Shown piece after piece: positions 11,417-24,052 of a stretch of DNA of 64,000 bases (within the stretch, counting starts at the first letter, position 1; every line of letters begins with the position of its first letter). The DNA is taken from contig CM044959.1 of NCBI GenBank assembly GCA_024516035.1, positions 30,924,189-30,988,188 on the forward strand. Reading direction: 5' to 3'. A program made the translations under genes and the position numbers. The DNA comes from Bactericera cockerelli. Taxonomy: Eukaryota; Arthropoda; Insecta; Hemiptera; Triozidae. A model generated the notes under the pieces. The model had not been told where the DNA came from, ran no database searches, and saw only the letters and a list, made by a program, of their open reading frames with translations.

Positions 11417-14400
11417 CTGAAATCAATTCAAGCAACGGTTTTTAATAAACAGTAGGTAAGTTATGAGGTAGTAATATGACTGCTATATAATTGTTAGTTA
11501 AACTCTAATGATTGTAATAGGACTTAAATTTTAGTTTGCTAGATTGAAATAAAGTTGAACTTTGCGTGTTTTAGATCGCTCAAAAATAACCGCGTACAAC
11601 TTTTTCGCGATCACGGGAAAACCCCATTTGGAATGATAGTTCCATTATTCCGGCGACGCAAACGTCTGCACGCAATCAACAGTTTCTATTTCCAGGTTTC
11701 ATTTCGGTGGAAATATGCAGCTGCTGTTCACCGCTGCATAGGTATTGTCTGTAATCTGTGGATGGCGTGTGGAAGAAAGCAGACATACCCCTCTAGAATG
11801 CCTTTAGCTTTTAGATTGCTTTCAGCATGGTTACTCCAGCAGAAATTTCCTCACTTATCATGCGGTATTCATAAAAAATTTAAGACGACGAAAACATAAA
11901 TATACCAAAAAAACTTGACATTTTTTTCCTGACCAATTTCTTTCTTCTTATTCTCAAGTTATGGACCTTACGGCTAGGGGTGGTCCAAACGTGTTGTGAT
12001 TCTTCTCGCCAGTTGGAATTTGGAGAGAAGACATTTAGGATATGGACAAAGGTAGTTTATGTATACCTAGGTGTTATATTTGCGAACTTTTTACCATAGG
12101 AGCACATACGAGTATACTTAGCTTTTTCCGTATAGGTGCACAACATATGGTTCCAACCTCTGATAACGACAGACAGCCGGGTACACTAGCCTAGACCCAA
12201 TTGTTTTGATAAACTTTTGGAGATAAAAAGAACAGTGTATCATCTGTACCGCTCTTAGAAATCAAACTCCAATTTTATTTGCATGATCATAATATGAAAA
12301 GGTCTTATCACATCATTTTTTTTCTCTTCTCTCTTGAATGCGATATAATTATCGCCCCAATGTGAGATGAGAATACCACTGAGAGTACTGAGACCATCAC
12401 TGATCAGCTGATCACCATCCAATTATTAGAAAAGTGGGGTAGTCCTTAGTGTCACTTCACCTCTTCGTGATGAAATTAGACTGAACAGAGCTGAGTGGTT
12501 TACTTTGCTTTACTTTCAATAAAATACTTAAATTAACAAAATCGATAAATTTAAGTTCGTCTACCGAGGTTCTACCTATAACTTGGTGGATGACCTCTCA
12601 GGTTCGAATTCTTGAAATGTTTGCTATTCCTAGTAAGGTTAGCTGTTTGTAAAATTTTAGCGGATGAATGGGTAAAAATGTCAAATGATCTGAATTCAAG
12701 AAAAATCTTGCATAACCGACACGTACAGGAGTTTGAGCAAAAATTAATGATGGGTGGTCTCAAGTCTCGGACCATCAAATAGAACATCTGAAGGGTGAGA
12801 GGCTCTTTCCTGAAAACCAATACTTTGCAGACTATACTGACTTAGCCATTTGTGCAGCTCTTGTGGCAAATGTTCTACCTTATCAATTTGAAACTCACCA
12901 AACTAAAAGAGTTTGTTCTGTTGGATGTCATGCCTTGTTCGTGTTTTTGTAGGAATTAAAATGTCTCACATGAATCTCATTTCTCAGTATTCAGAAGTGA
13001 AGAGCTAAGTGCCAGGTTGACAGCAGGAATGCCTTGTTAGGGAAGTGCTTATCTTAATCAAGCCTAATTACGTGGAACACTTCAACACGTATCATACATA
13101 ACACTTTATAACATCCATATTGTGATGGAACTGTGTGAGAAATTGCACTCAAAATACACGTAAGGGGCTGATTGTACATTTTTGAAATTGTAATAGAATT
13201 TGAGATTTATTATTAAGCCTAAAAGACAAACCACAGAGGAGCATAATACGATAAAGTTGGAAATTACACTCATGTTCGAAAGAACTAATCAAACAAAATG
13301 ATCCATATTCAGTTATAGTGGACCTTACGTCACCAGGTGATTGATATAAGCAATGACATGAAAGCAACAAATGGAGAATCGGATGTGTATTTTGAGGAAG
13401 CAATTTGACATCATAATTCATCAGATCAAATTCAACATAATTTTGCTGGCAAACATTATTATAATGGATGCCATAGCCAACTGTTTCAATTAGGTGACAG
13501 TTTGTTAGGTATTTACTATACAAGTATAAAAGTATATGTTGCTACTACAAAATCACGACACAGTTATGAGTTGATACAATTTCAATGCGGAACAAAAAAT
13601 GTAATGTTCTTGATCATTTGCATCAAAACGGTACTCGTCCAATACATTTAATGCATTCGGAGCGAGAGATTCGTCTTCTCTACCTATCCGATAGAACCAT
13701 GGATAATGTGAAATTGTAGCAGGAATATCAAACAGTGATTCAGATGATCTGATTGTGAAAGAACGAAAAACGAACAGGAAATTTGACAGGAAATGGGATT
13801 AGCACCAGGATTGTCTCAGATATAATGCTGGGACTTAGTAGGTACAACGAGCACAGATAAAAAATTCCCAACTATTTCACTTAGAGCTCAGATAAAAATA
13901 TACAGATCAGATATTTTTATGGTGGTAAGACGGTAGGTACAAACATAGGCGGAATTTGCCGACACCTCGTAAGTTGCAAGGTCCTTGATGAGTAATGTAT
14001 AATGACAGGCATAGTCTAGTGGAAACGGCCTGATTGTTCAAATCCATGTCTACGACTACGGTTATTGATATAATAACTGATGGGATCAAGTCCAAATGAT
14101 CGTTCTGTATTCTGCTCACGTCTGAGAAGAACAAGTAATAGCAAGATCTTAGCCTTACGTTGTGAGTATAACAATGAACCTGTTGGCTCGGTTTACTGTA
14201 TTACAGGCTACTGCCCATTTAATTTAAATTCCAAAATATTAACCAAGCAGATGTAGAAGTGGATATCCAGATTTCTTGTCAGCAATTTGTGAGCTATCAG
14301 GTATAAAGACAGAAACTCTCGAGCCTTCTAGAAAATATAAACTTTTTCCTTATAACAGGTGAATTAACTCCAGATATTTACTGGAAAATGCTGATCATTC

Positions 14401-15309
14401 GTATTTACAAAAATAATTTCATATTATATTGCACTGATCTCGTATGTCAACGAAGTTTTTTTTTCTGTCAACTATCTACTTTTTCCTCAGTCTATCTACT
14501 CAGCACTGAACAATATGCAGAATCACTTCCTCTCATCTCTCAGGGGAAAAAACCTTCTCTATCATTCACAGCTATAATATTATCTTACTGCAGCTGTTGC
14601 AAAAGAAATAGATTATGTAGGCAAGTTACCACCTGGCTGTATGTAAATACGAGTAATTATAATATGAGTACCTAATGAAACATATGTACATGATAGATCC
14701 TCAGTTCCCCATCAACTCCTAATAATTGAATTCTAGTACTAATTCACTACTAAGTACTAATTCAGTACATGATGCCTTACATTCTGATATATTTATAGCT
14801 AGCGATTATTGAAAGTAGTGTACAATATAATATAATATAATACGAAAACCAAAGCAGAGATGTGGGTATGACGAGGATCTAAATTTCTCACATGTCTGCT
14901 CAGTTTTACTGCTACTTCTCCTACCCTGGACTCCCAGAGTATCTTCACACTCTTTTGGTCAGCTTAGAGCTTATTTAAAGGCCATTCAGAGTGCACTACT
15001 AAAAAACAACAGTCCGTCATAACCATCTCACTAGATCTAGGGTCGAATTATAAAACAGGATTAAATTTAAGATAAGCCAGGCCTTCCTCAACAAGGGCTT
15101 TAGTGCGCTGTGATTGGTTGAAACTTTGAGTTGAGGGCTTATTTGACTTAATTTTTGTTTCCTAATTTGCCCCTTAGGATGCATTCATCAATCACATATA
15201 ACCAGGGTGATAAATTTAATCAACTGATTGGAGTGCTCATAGTGTGTTTATCAATGACATATTTGTGGAAGTAAACCATTGGAAGTTAACGATTGACCAA
15301 TTATTGGTG

Positions 15310-15500
15310 TTTCTTCTTCTTCAAGATTCTCACCTACTTACTGCCAAGGACACTGGAAGCCTAGCAGACTTTTGGCCTCACTGACAATGTGTCTCCACTG
15401 TGTTCTGTCTTCTGCTTCTTCTTCGATTATTCTTAGTGTGTTCATATCTCTTTCTTTTGGTACTTGATCTTTCCCGTTCTATTCTTCTTTTACCATTAAC
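15310..15500 (-). pseudogene. LINE reverse transcriptase C-terminal remnant
   Basis: On the minus strand a frame reads NTLRIIEEEAEDRTQWRHIV followed by SEAKSLLGFQ. This resembles the extreme C-terminus of insect non-LTR retrotransposon polyproteins (DRxxWRxLVxEAKxxLG). The frame is short and not bounded by a clear element end. Confidence 0.4.
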
Positions 15501-15555
15501 TTTTGCATTTCAGGTTTCTCTCACCAATGAATGTTCATCTCTAAGTTCCTGATAG

Positions 15556-15625
15556 CACTTTTTTTTATTTCGTAGCCATGAAACAGCAGCTACTGTGGAC
15601 TCTTGTGGTTTGTTAAATAAAATCA
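15556..15625 (+). repeat. Dispersed repeat with ATTTCGTAGCCATGAAACAG core
   Basis: This core recurs at 44812-44872 and, diverged, at 62484-62530, each with CTRCTGTRGAC following and a T-rich run before it. The family is not identified. Confidence 0.5.
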
Positions 15626-16211
15626 ATTGATTAGTGTGACGATTGATAAACGCACCTTCTTGACACTGATATAAACGAACATAAATTTAGCATCTCCATT
15701 TTTGTAAATTATTGCGATTTTTTCAACGTCATCCATCCCTTTCCGTGTGAATAAATGCTAGGCAGTGATGACAGAAGAGAGACGAGTATGAACTGTAGTG
15801 TTATGTAAATTTTCGCGAATCTACTGTACATCTTCTCGTTGCGATTTCATAATTCAATGTAACACCAAGTAACCAAGAGGGCTAATTATACATTCAAAAT
15901 GGTGCATCCGAAATGTAGGTGCCTACATGTGTAACTACTGTGAACAATGATTCTTAATGATATTTTAAATGTATTTTTTTGGCTATACTCTTTGTGAATA
16001 TGAGCAATGTCTAACTCAGTGCCATTCACCAATTGAAATAATAGGAAATATAGGTACTAGTTTAATTATACAGGGTGGACCAAAAAAACGTTTACACCCG
16101 TTAATGGTAGATTACTGACCATGCGCGGATATAGCCCTCTTGTACTGGGGGGGCACAATCGCACAATATACCTAACTAGCAAGCCGCTTCGCAAGCCTAT
16201 CACATACACAG

Positions 16212-16272
<61 letters not shown>

Positions 16273-16394
16273 TGTCTATATTTTTCGTTTCACCCATCCA
16301 TTTCTTGTCCTTACTGGAGCTCAAGAATGGCTCATCAGAATTTCGCGATCAATATGTCAAATGAAGACTCCAACCCTTGCAAAAACATTCTCGC

Positions 16395-16619
16395 TTTTTT
16401 TTAAGTGGGGTTTAACGTCGCTTTCAACTGCCATGGTCATATCACGACGGGGGTTTTACCCTCCATTCGCAGGAAACTCACAAACCTGCTACTCACATTG
16501 ACCTCACCCAGCCTAAGTGGGGCCGGGAAAAGCCAGCGTCACGAGAATTAGAATTTGAATGGTCACCCATCCGAGTCTTAACCTCGCTGGATGTCGCTTA
16601 ACTTCGGTGTTCTGAAGGG
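16395..16619 (-). mobile_element. 5S rRNA-derived SINE, 5'-truncated, inside MITE copy 2
   Basis: It has the same 225-bp length, the same truncation point and the same flanking duplication (ACATTCTCGC/ACATTCTCAC at 16385-16394 and 16620-16629) as the SINE in MITE copy 1. The SINE therefore entered the MITE once, before the MITE copied itself. Confidence 0.88.
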
Positions 16620-17057
16620 ACATTCTCACTTTAAGTTGATAGTTCGTCACGACATATTTCGAGAAAAAATGTCATTCAGGTCAAAAAACGTACTTTTTGT
16701 TTACCCATCCAATTTATGTCCTTACTAAACGTAGGTAGCTCAAGAACGGCTCATCAGAATATCGTGATTGATATCTCAAATGAAAAATTGAATCCTTGCT
16801 TAAAACATTCTCTTTTTGAGTTGATTAACCGCCGCTGTGGCGCCGTCACGATAAATTTTGAGAAAAAAAATGTAATTTCGGTCGAAAAATGTGATGTTTT
16901 TGCGTCACCCATCCATTTTTTGTCCTTACCCCGTGTAACTGAACCCTAGAGATATAGTATTCCCTGATCCAAATGGACCTTTAGGTAAAATTTCAGGTTT
17001 CTCGGATAATCTGTGCGGATTTGACAACTTTATTATTTAGTTATTTCTTATTGGTCT

Positions 17058-17480
17058 TAGAATTGGGAATTATTTTGGGTCCCGTGCCCCCCTAGCTTAT
17101 TGAGATCTTTTTTTTTACAGGATTAGTATTAGAATTGGGAATTATTTTGGGTCCCGTGCCCCCCTAACTTATTGAGATCTTTTTTTTTACAGGATTAGTC
17201 ATAGAATTGGGAATTATTTTGGGTCCCGTGCCCCCCTAACTTATTAAGATCTTTTTTTTAACGGGATTAGTCTTAGAATTGGGAATTATTTTGGGGCCCG
17301 TGCCCCCCTAACTTATTGAGATTTTTATTTTTACGGGATTAGTTTCAGAATTGGGAATTATTTTGGGTCACGTACCCCCCTAGCTTAGATTTTTTTTACG
17401 GGATTAGTCTTAGAATTGGGAATTATTTTGGGGCCCGTGCCCCCCTAACTCATTGAGATCTTTTTTTTACGGGATTAGGT
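17058..17480 (+). repeat. Minisatellite of about 72-bp units in MITE copy 2
   Basis: Six units match those at 4567-4990. The fifth unit is 4 bp shorter here (TAGCTTAGATT against TAGCTTATTAAGATT), the main difference between the copies. Confidence 0.85.
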
Positions 17481-18287
17481 ATAATGAAATTTGAGAAACA
17501 CCGCTTACCGAAAAAATCTGGGGGGGCACGTGCCCCCCGTGCCCCCCCCCCTATATCCGCGCATGTTACTGACGACATTTCTAGGACGGATCTGCAATCC
17601 GTTTTTTCGGATTCGCCTTTATAACTGCACAAAGTGATTTTTTGCAACTTTCTGAAAAAGTCCGACTTTGGCTTATTCTTCAGGTCAGAACTTTTTTCCT
17701 GTTTAAGATGAGTTGGTTCTGAACATTTCTGCAGAAAGCCAACAAAATTTCAGTGTTTCTAGCTATACTACTTTGTTTTTTACGGTTTGGTTTGGCATCT
17801 TTTTTGACACCTGAATAAAAAAAAAATTCTAATGTAAATTTTTTACACTTTGAAACACTCAAGATTTGCCCGAACAAATTTTGGCACAGACACGGGCAAG
17901 TTTGATAAAAGTTGGCGGCCAACTCAAGGATGCTAAAAAATAATTTTACGATTTTTTATCACGTGATCTTCTGGGTAAACAAACCAGGTAAGTCTCAAAA
18001 AATGATGTTCAAAATCTTAAAAGTGTAGACCGTGTAGGGTCGTCTTGTACTCAAAGAGTAATTAGCTATTTATGTCTGATAATTATTTTCCTTGGAATTA
18101 ATTAAGGCCAGTCAAATGAATGATTGTTTGTTTCTCGATGATAGATTTCAAGCATATTTTTCTGCATTCTATGAAATATTATCTTTAAACTTCTTGAGTT
18201 TTTTTAGTACAAGTTACATTATTATAATTCGGATGCTGAAATGGCAGATACGCATTTAGCATATGGAGTTGCCAACAGGAACATTTG

Positions 18288-18455
18288 GGATCACGTGAAA
18301 AACATAGTTTACGAAATCTGGTAGCAAGAATCCTGTTGGCATTCGATGACCTGACAGAAAAACCTGGAATCTTCCGCAACATTCGACGGAACATGATGAA
18401 GAGGTTCAACCTTTGCATCCAGGAAGGTGGACGCCACTTCCAACAGTTCCTCTAA
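18288..18455 (+). pseudogene. IS630/Tc1-type transposase C-terminal fragment
   Basis: A 56-codon frame ends in TAA. It includes NLVARILLAFDDLTEKPGIF, then a basic stretch NIRRNMMKRFNLC, then IQEGGRHFQQFL. This matches the final helices of insect Tc1/mariner-type transposases (xxRRxxxRLNxCIxxxGxHFEHxL). Upstream catalytic parts are absent, so the element is non-autonomous. The fragment shows which transposase family its ancestor encoded. Confidence 0.7.
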
Positions 18456-20396
18456 GGGAATTGAGAATGGAGAGAGAGAGAGAGAGAGAAAGGCAAGAAG
18501 GTAGAGGGACAGTTCTGAGTTAGAACTAAGGTACTAAAGTCACCATTGGTTTCAAAAATTTGTGTGAGGAGAATCCATAGTGTGTAGGTACTATGGCTAA
18601 ATAAAAAATGGCAACAGTCTTTTTTATTTTGAAGTCATGAATTTTTTGCTGGCTCTGGCGTTCGGACCGGGTGGACTAGCTTACTACTGAGCTAATCGTG
18701 CGCGTCTAATCGTTTCTCATTGAACATACTAACACAAAATTTAATGTTTTTTTTTAAATACCTTTTTGTTTTTATCAAAATAGTATAAAACATAATAAAG
18801 ACTGCAAAAGTTTATTAATTTTACAAAATATTATCTTGTTTTTTTCAAGACTTCTATTAAGAGTTGGCAATCGGTAAATATTTGTTATTTAATTAGTATT
18901 GTTTATGATAGAAGAACCTACCTACATATTTACCTGGATTTATTTCATAAACTCTATTTTCGTTTGGAAAATTCGCTAGTTTTTTTTTTCTCTCGTAGGG
19001 AAGCATAAGAAAAACCATCCTTACATTATGTGTATTGTGATACCAATAGTATCTGATATAACTCAATTTACAGATGGTATTACCCCCAAAAAAACCATAA
19101 GTTGTTGGTGTTACAACAGGTCAGATACAGGTATGAATAAAATATTCCATCAGATTTTTTTGTTAATTAAAATAATATTGACCGTCGAAAATTGAACCTC
19201 GGTCATGCGACTAATACTCTCAGCACTACCACATCTAGCTAACACCACTGACAATCTGAGGGGCACGAAATTTATCATTTGAATTTTCCTAAACTGGCTG
19301 ATGAAGGCATGTGAGACCGCGGTATTCAAAAAAAGCCATGTAAACAATTTTTGTAAACAATACAAGACGCCCTTACACAGTCTACAGCTAGAACACTCTT
19401 AGGATTTTTGAAGAGTTTTTGGCAAACATCTAATAATTTTTCCCAGAAGATCACGTGATAAAAAATCGTAAAATTATTTTTTAGCATCCTCGGGGCGGCC
19501 GCCAACTTTTATCAAACTTGCCCATGTCTGTGCCAAAATTTGTTCGGACAAATGTCGAGTGTTTTATTTAGTAAAAAAGTTTTTTTGGGTGTTTTTTTCT
19601 TTTCAGGTGTAAAAAAATATGACAAACCAAATCGTAAAAAACAAAGTAGTGTAGCTAGAAACATCGAAATTTTGTTGGCTTTCTGCAGAAATTTTCAGAA
19701 CCAACTCATCTTAAACAGGAAAAAAGTACTGACCTGAAGAATAAACCAAAGTCGGACTTTTTCGGAAAGTTGCAAAAAATCACTTTGTGCAGTTATGAAG
19801 GCGAATCCGAAAAAACGGATTGCAGATCCGGCCTGTAAATGTCGTCAGTAATCTACCATTAACGGGTGTAAACGTTTTTTTGGTCCACCCTGTATAAACT
19901 TTTCCCATTACGGGCAGACATTGAGTAGTAAGCTAGTATGAAGGAAAAGCCTGCCCAGTCCAGGAGGCAGGCATTTCCTCATAATTTGTCAGAACATGTC
20001 TCCGGTTGTTGGTGCTGGAAATTTTCCTTTCTTATGTAGAACCTAATAGGAACATTAGGTATTCACACAGCCACAGCTAGAATTTTGTATTTCAAATTTT
20101 CCCAATTTACTTTTATTTGAGGCACAATTAAATAGAAAAAAAATTCTCATGTAATTTTTTTACACTTTGAAACACTCAAGATTTGCCCGAGCAAATTTTG
20201 GCACAGACATGGGCAAGTTTGATAAAAGTTGGAGGCCAACCCAAGGATGCTAAAAAATAATTTTGCGATTTTTTATCACGTGATCTTCTGGGTAAATAAA
20301 CCAGGTAAGTCTCAAAAAATGATGTTCAAAATCTTAAAAGTGTTGACCGTGTAGGGTCGTCTTGTACTCAAAGAGTAATTAGCTATTTATGTCTGA

Positions 20397-20509
20397 CTAG
20401 CGGGTTACACCCGCCGCTTCGCCAGCCCATCAAACACACAACACACACACACACCACACACACACACCACACACACACACACACCACACCACACACCACA
20501 CCACACACA

Positions 20510-20540
<31 letters not shown>

Positions 20541-20563
20541 CACCACACACCACCACACACACA

Positions 20564-20594
<31 letters not shown>

Positions 20595-20629
20595 CACAAC
20601 ACACACACACACCAACACACAACACACAC

Positions 20630-20669
<40 letters not shown>

Positions 20670-20809
20670 ACACACCCACACACACACACCACACACACAC
20701 ACACACCAACACACACACACACACACACACACACACCACACACACACACACACACACCACACCACACCACACACACACACACCACACACCACACCACAAA
20801 CACACACCA

Positions 20810-20845
<36 letters not shown>

Positions 20846-21454
20846 TCATTTAGGTTTGAAAAAAAACCTGAATATTTTTTGTAGCCCATCTATTTTCTGG
20901 TCTTCCCCGGCGTAGCTCAAGAATGGCTCATCAGAATTTCGCGATCAATATGTCAAATGAAAGCCTAAACCCTTACCTAAAACTTTCTCGCTCTGAGTTG
21001 ATAGGTCGTCACTTCAAATTTCGAGAAAAAATGTCATTTAGGTCAAAAAACGTGAATATTTTACATGTTACCCATCCATTTTTTTACCTTACCCGGCGTA
21101 GCTCAAGAACGGCTCATCAGAAATTCGCGATCGATATGTCAATTGAAAGCTCGAACCCTTGCCTAAAACTTTCTCGCTTTGAGTTGATAGGTCGTCGCGA
21201 CAAATTTCGAGAAAAAATGTCATTTATGTCAAAAAACGTGAATTTTTTTTGCGTCACCCATCCATTTTTATCCTTACTCATTGTAGCTTAACCTCAGGGA
21301 GATATAATCTAGCCTAGAAGAATTTCCTGATCCAAAGGGACCTATGTGCAAAATTTCAGGTTTCTCGGTCAAACGGTGTGGATTTGTATAAAGAACATAC
21401 ATACATACATACACACATACACACATACAGACAGCTTTCTTTTATAGATATAGA
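20397..21454 (-). mobile_element. Non-autonomous Helitron with precise empty site
   Basis: On the minus strand the element starts TCTATATCTATAAAAGAAAG and ends with a GCGGGT-GTA-ACCCGC hairpin running into CTAG. It sits between A (20396) and T (21455) with no target duplication. Foldback copy 1 has the uninterrupted GTCTGATAATTATT at 18074-18087, so the insertion is exactly A|T. Inside are a 400-bp CA/CCA microsatellite and about three degenerate units of roughly 150 bp. No Rep/helicase is encoded. Confidence 0.88.
20430..20840 (+). repeat. CA/CCA microsatellite
   Basis: About 410 bp of almost pure A/C sequence, mixing CA and CCA steps. Three overlapping minus-strand frames of 139-168 codons made of Cys and Val are artefacts of this repeat. 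Confidence 0.97.
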
Positions 21455-21533
21455 TAATTATTTTTCTTGGAATTAATTAAAGGCCAGTCAAATGAATGTT
21501 TGTTTCTCAATGATAGTTTTCAAGCATATTTTT

Positions 21534-22838
21534 TTTTTTTTTTTTTTTTTTCCTTTAGGCGCTTTAACTCTGTCATTAGACAGGTCGTTCGCGCCGATTC
21601 CTCTGGTGTATTATATCAGTGTGTACAGTTTTATTCTTTTAAGATAACTAAGAAGGGAATCGGCGCTCTCGACAGAGTCTGACAGAGCTGGAGGGACAGG
21701 TAGGGAGGCTCTTATTTGTAAATGGAGATGGCAGTTTAGAATATGGTTAACTGAGATAATTTCGCCACAGCGGCAGTTTGGTGGAGGAGTGCGCTTGAAC
21801 AGGAAGCTGTGGGTGTATCGCGTATGACCTATCCTCATACGGCACAGCACTACCTCCTCAAATCTAGTTTGCCTATCGCTTGAGCTCCAGTGAGATATGA
21901 GGGGTTTAATCGACTTGAGTTTGTTGGAGTTGGGAATATTATTCCAAATGACTTGCCATTTTTCCTTGATAGATTTTGCTATGTATGGTTTGAAGTCATC
22001 AGAGGAACAGATTTTTATAGGGGGTATATTTTCTTGTGGCGATCGAGCAGCTGCATCTACTGCCTCGTTACCATGGATACCTGAGTGGGAAGGGCACCAT
22101 AGAAAGGCTATGACCTTACCACAGCTAATGAGGTCCCGCCAACAAGAATATAATAAGGATATTAGAGGGTTGTTATTTTTTGGATTTGAGAGAGCATCCA
22201 AAGCACTCTTGGAGTCAGAAACAATTAAAAAATTATGTTTAGGTAAGAACTTGATATGTTTGATGCATAAAAGAATGGCAATAATTTCAGATGTAAAAAC
22301 GGAGTTAATATGGTTAAGAGTAAAGGAAGATGTAATGACTTTATCAATTATATAGGCGCAGCTGGTAGAGTTGTTCATTTTGGACCCATCAGTATAGCAC
22401 AACGTGTAGTCAGAATACTTAGAATTAATTAATTCATGAAAACATTGTTGAAAAACAAGAGCAGGCACATCTTCTTTTTTCCCTACATTTAGAGATTTAT
22501 CAATTTTGGGGGTATCTTGGGACCAAGGTGGGATATGTCTCTTAAATGGAGCGAAATCGCTGTTTAAGAGTTTATTTGTGAAATTAGTATCCTCTCTAAA
22601 CCTTAAGCAAAGAGGTTTAGGTTTATTGGGCGGAAAGTTTGCAGCATTGGGTTTGGATGATATTAACAGATTATACACAGGATTAGATGGACAACTGGCG
22701 ATTTTGGAGACATAGTTCATCCCTAGCTTGTGCCTTCTCAAGTGAAGAGGTGGAACTCCTGATTCCACGTACAAACTAGGTACAGGGCTAGTTCTCAAAG
22801 CTCCAATGGCAATTCTGATGCCTGCATTGTGGACAGGG
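21534..22838 (-). mobile_element. 5'-truncated LINE with 12-bp target duplication
   Basis: AAGCATATTTTT lies on both sides (21522-21533 and 22839-22850), and foldback copy 1 has the site once. The poly(A) tail appears as a T-run at the left end, so the element reads on the minus strand. Only the last roughly 1.3 kb of the LINE arrived. Confidence 0.92.
21611..22838 (-). pseudogene. LINE polyprotein C-terminus with RNase H domain (truncated)
   Basis: One uninterrupted frame of about 409 codons is open from the truncation point. It begins near HNAGIRIAIGALRTSP, the conserved end of the thumb region in insect non-LTR reverse transcriptases. An RNase H domain follows, with acidic residues in CYTDGSK, SEIIAILLC and VSDSKSALDAL and the WCPSHSGIHGNEAVD motif. 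A terminal CRCG-x(7)-H-x(3)-C knuckle follows. RNase H after reverse transcriptase places it near the I/R1-LOA side of LINEs. The endonuclease and most of the reverse transcriptase are missing, so it is not functional, but the frame is undamaged, implying a recent insertion. Confidence 0.9.
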
Positions 22839-22888
22839 AAGCATATTTTTCTGCATTCTATGAAATATTATCTTTAAACTTCTTGAGA

Positions 22889-23146
22889 GCCAGCGTCGAT
22901 GGCATGTTGAATACACCGGTTCCCTTCAGAACACCGAAGTTAAGCGACATCCAGCGAGGTTAAGACTTGGATGGGTGACCATTCAAATTCTAATTCTCGT
23001 GACGCTGGCTTTTCCCGGCCCCACTCAGGCTGGGTGAGGTCAATGTGAGTAGCAGGTTTGTGAGTTTCCTGCGAATGGAGGGTAAAACCCCCGTCGTGAT
23101 ATGACCATGGCAGTTGAAAACGACGTTAAACCCCACTTAAAAAAAA
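22889..23146 (+). mobile_element. 5S rRNA-derived SINE, full length
   Basis: It starts GCCAGCGTCGATGGCATGTT, carries the 5S internal promoter region (GAAGTTAAGC then GGATGGGTGACC), a 3' unrelated part ending CGTTAAACCCCACTT, and poly(A). ACTTCTTGAG flanks both sides (22878-22887 and 23148-23157), and foldback copy 1 has the single empty site. It is nearly identical to the copy at 63191. Confidence 0.93.
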
Positions 23147-23247
23147 AAACTTCTTGAGTTTTTTTAGTACAAGTTGCATTATTATAATTCGGATGCTGAA
23201 ATGGCAGATACGCATTTAGCATATGGAGTTGCCAACAGGAACATTTG

Positions 23248-23410
23248 GGATCACGTGAAAAACATAGTTTACGAAATCTGGTAGCAAGAATCCTGTAGGC
23301 ATTCGATGACCTGACAGAAAAACCTGGAATCTTCCGCAACATCGGAACATGATGAAGAGGTTCAACCTTTGCATCCAGGAAGGTGGACGCCACTCCAACA
23401 ATTCCTCTAA
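23248..23410 (+). pseudogene. Transposase C-terminal fragment, second copy
   Basis: This is colinear with 18288-18455 but has small deletions (around AACATCGGAAC and CACTCCAAC) that break the frame. Copy 1 is intact here, so the damage followed duplication. A GA microsatellite follows, longer than in copy 1. Confidence 0.7.
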
Positions 23411-23424
23411 GGAAATTGAGAAGG

Positions 23425-23495
<71 letters not shown>

Positions 23496-24052
23496 AGTTA
23501 GAACTAAGGTACTAAAGTCACCATTGGTTTCAAAAATTTGTGTGAGGAGAATCCATAGTGTGTCCTATGGCTAAATAAAAAATGGCAACAGTCTTTTTTA
23601 TTTTGTAGTCATGAATTTTTTGCTGGCTCTGGCGTTCGGACCGGGTGGACTAGCTTACCACTGAGCTAATCGTGCGCGTCTCATCGTTTCTCATTGAACA
23701 TACTAAAATACAAAATGTTTTTTAAATACCTTTTTGTTTATATCAAAATAGTATAAAACATAATAAAGACTGCAAAAGTTTATTAATTTTACAAAATATT
23801 ATCTTGTATTTTCAAGACTTCTATTAAGAGTTGGCAATCGGTAAATATTTGTAATTTAATTAGTATTGTTTATGATAGAAGAACCTACCTACTTATTTAC
23901 CTGGATTTATTTCATAAACTCTATTTTCGTTTGGAAAATTCGCTAGTTTTTTTTTCTCTCGTAGGAAAGCATAAGAAAAACCATCCTTACATTATCAAGG
24001 CAGTCAAGGGGCTTACATGAATAATAATTATGTGTATTGTGATACCAATAGT

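Larger units (their letters stand above)
16120..17565 (+). mobile_element. MITE with 8-bp target duplication, copy 2
   Basis: CATGCGCGGATATAG opens the element and CTATATCCGCGCATG closes it. TTACTGAC flanks it on both sides (16112-16119 and 17566-17573). The opposite arm of the host foldback element carries a single TTACTGAC at this point, which is the empty site. It has one left unit, a truncated 5S SINE, six 72-bp units and a G/C-run palindrome at the right end. The 1446-bp sequence is nearly identical to copy 1 outside the duplication. Confidence 0.92.
16071..19892. mobile_element. Tc1/mariner-like foldback element, copy 1
   Basis: The element begins CAGGGTGGACCAAAAAAACG and ends in the reverse complement, with TA on both sides (16069-16070 and 19893-19894), as expected for IS630/Tc1/mariner transposition. 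The inverted arms extend for roughly 400 bp or more on each side. The left arm is split by the MITE at 16120-17565. The interior (about 18000-19440) retains a transposase C-terminal fragment, a GA microsatellite and a tRNA-like segment near 18650-18715 (minus). A second copy follows at 20128-24933. Confidence 0.85.

Noticed and set aside
11555..11899. Plus-strand frame of 114 codons close to transporter exon 2
   Set aside because: It runs opposite to the gene and shows no known motif. The GC-richer sequence is noted as a possible alternative-exon area instead.
13149..13523. Minus-strand frame of 124 codons
   Set aside because: There is no recognisable domain, the composition is AT-driven, it does not start at a supported ATG context, and it lies deep in an intron.
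20383..20889. Three overlapping minus-strand frames of 139-168 codons made of Cys, Val and Gly
   Set aside because: They are translations of the CA/CCA microsatellite and have no protein-like composition.
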